From: Clostridiales bacterium
GTDB lineage: Bacteria > Bacillota > Clostridia > Caldicoprobacterales > UBA3941
Assembly (NCBI GenBank): GCA_012522165.1
Contig: JAAYKZ010000035.1
Location: 1-10,654, forward strand
Direction of reading: 5' to 3'
Length of the DNA: 10,654 nt
Part shown: in pieces, positions 10,521 through 10,654 of the stretch
Numbering within the stretch: position 1 is the stretch's first letter
Layout of the letters: every line of letters begins with the position of its first letter
Translations under genes and position numbers: made by a program
Notes under the pieces: generated by a model
Seen by the model: only the letters and a program-made list of their open reading frames with translations
Database searches by the model: none
What the model was told of the DNA's origin: nothing

Positions 10521-10654
10521 AATCTTTAGAGGGACTCACTTATCAATAACAGTGTGAATTAGGAATATTGCTGTTGAACCAGCACAATAGATTATATTAA
10601 TGGAGCTGTTAAGTAAAAATGAAAAGATAGCTGATTTTTTCTTAGAATAGCTAG
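10521..10654 (+). other. Region downstream of glpP
   Basis: No gene or T-run terminator is seen. A small hairpin TGCTG (10569-10573)/CAGCA (10580-10584) could belong to a leader of a downstream glp gene, since GlpP targets have structured leaders, but the sequence ends before this can be judged. A 16-codon frame starting at 10600 lacks a ribosome site. Confidence 0.3.

Noticed and set aside
10600..10650. 16-codon frame MELLSKNEKIADFFLE downstream of glpP
   Set aside because: No ribosome site precedes the ATG and it is too short to distinguish from chance.
1..10654. Mobile element or prophage
   Set aside because: No transposase, integrase or phage structural gene is visible, and no target-site duplications or att-like repeats were noticed next to the tRNA genes.

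Overview
The window is AT-rich and fits a low-GC, anaerobic, spore-forming member of the Firmicutes (Clostridia-like). The signs are strong AGGAGG-type ribosome sites, frequent GTG and TTG starts, a YhcN/YlaJ-type spore lipoprotein, oxygen-sensitive Fe-S acyl-CoA dehydratase activase-type proteins, a BirA-type biotin operator, GlpP and an HPr-like protein. No insertion sequence, phage gene or CRISPR array is visible, so this looks like core or semi-core chromosome.

Left part (1-3300): the window opens inside a polysaccharide deacetylase gene whose 5' end is cut off. It is followed by an HI0933/BaiN-type flavoprotein gene (TTG start, extended -10 promoter embedded in a 13-bp inverted repeat). 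Next comes bioY, the substrate-binding subunit of an ECF biotin transporter, whose promoter carries a near-perfect BirA operator over the -35 box. bioY converges on a minus-strand gene for an HPr-like protein that lacks the active-site histidine but keeps the regulatory serine region. One bidirectional hairpin terminator serves both.

Middle (3300-7120): a 277-bp divergent intergenic region holds two palindromes lying on the -35 and -10 boxes of the HPr-like gene, and then a tightly overlapping plus-strand operon. Its three main genes encode an acyl-CoA dehydratase activase-related protein (DUF2229-like), an HgdB/CoA-protein-activase-like protein that looks like a distant tandem paralogue of the first, and an HgdC/BadF-type ATPase with the two cluster-ligating cysteines and an extra four-cysteine C-terminal tail. 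Two small Cys-rich (probable metal-binding) proteins follow. This is the most interesting block, because a complete ATP-driven low-potential electron-transfer unit appears without any recognisable dehydratase subunit.

RNA block (7120-7800): a structured RNA whose fold matches 6S RNA (closing stem, open bubble with a 3' GNRA hairpin, long irregular apical hairpin) is followed by a hairpin terminator. A tRNA-Gln(CTG)-tRNA-Glu(CTC) pair follows with its own promoter and terminator.

Right part (7800-10654): a small DUF3221-like lipoprotein is followed by a SRAP/HMCES-type DNA-protein crosslink protein whose start is fixed by the catalytic Cys2 and whose last residues resemble a sliding-clamp binding motif. 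These converge, through a bidirectional terminator, with a YhcN/YlaJ-type spore lipoprotein carrying a long Thr/Pro/Arg linker. After a 304-bp divergent intergenic region comes glpP, the glycerol-3-phosphate-responsive antiterminator. Its usual glp targets, if adjacent, lie beyond the window.
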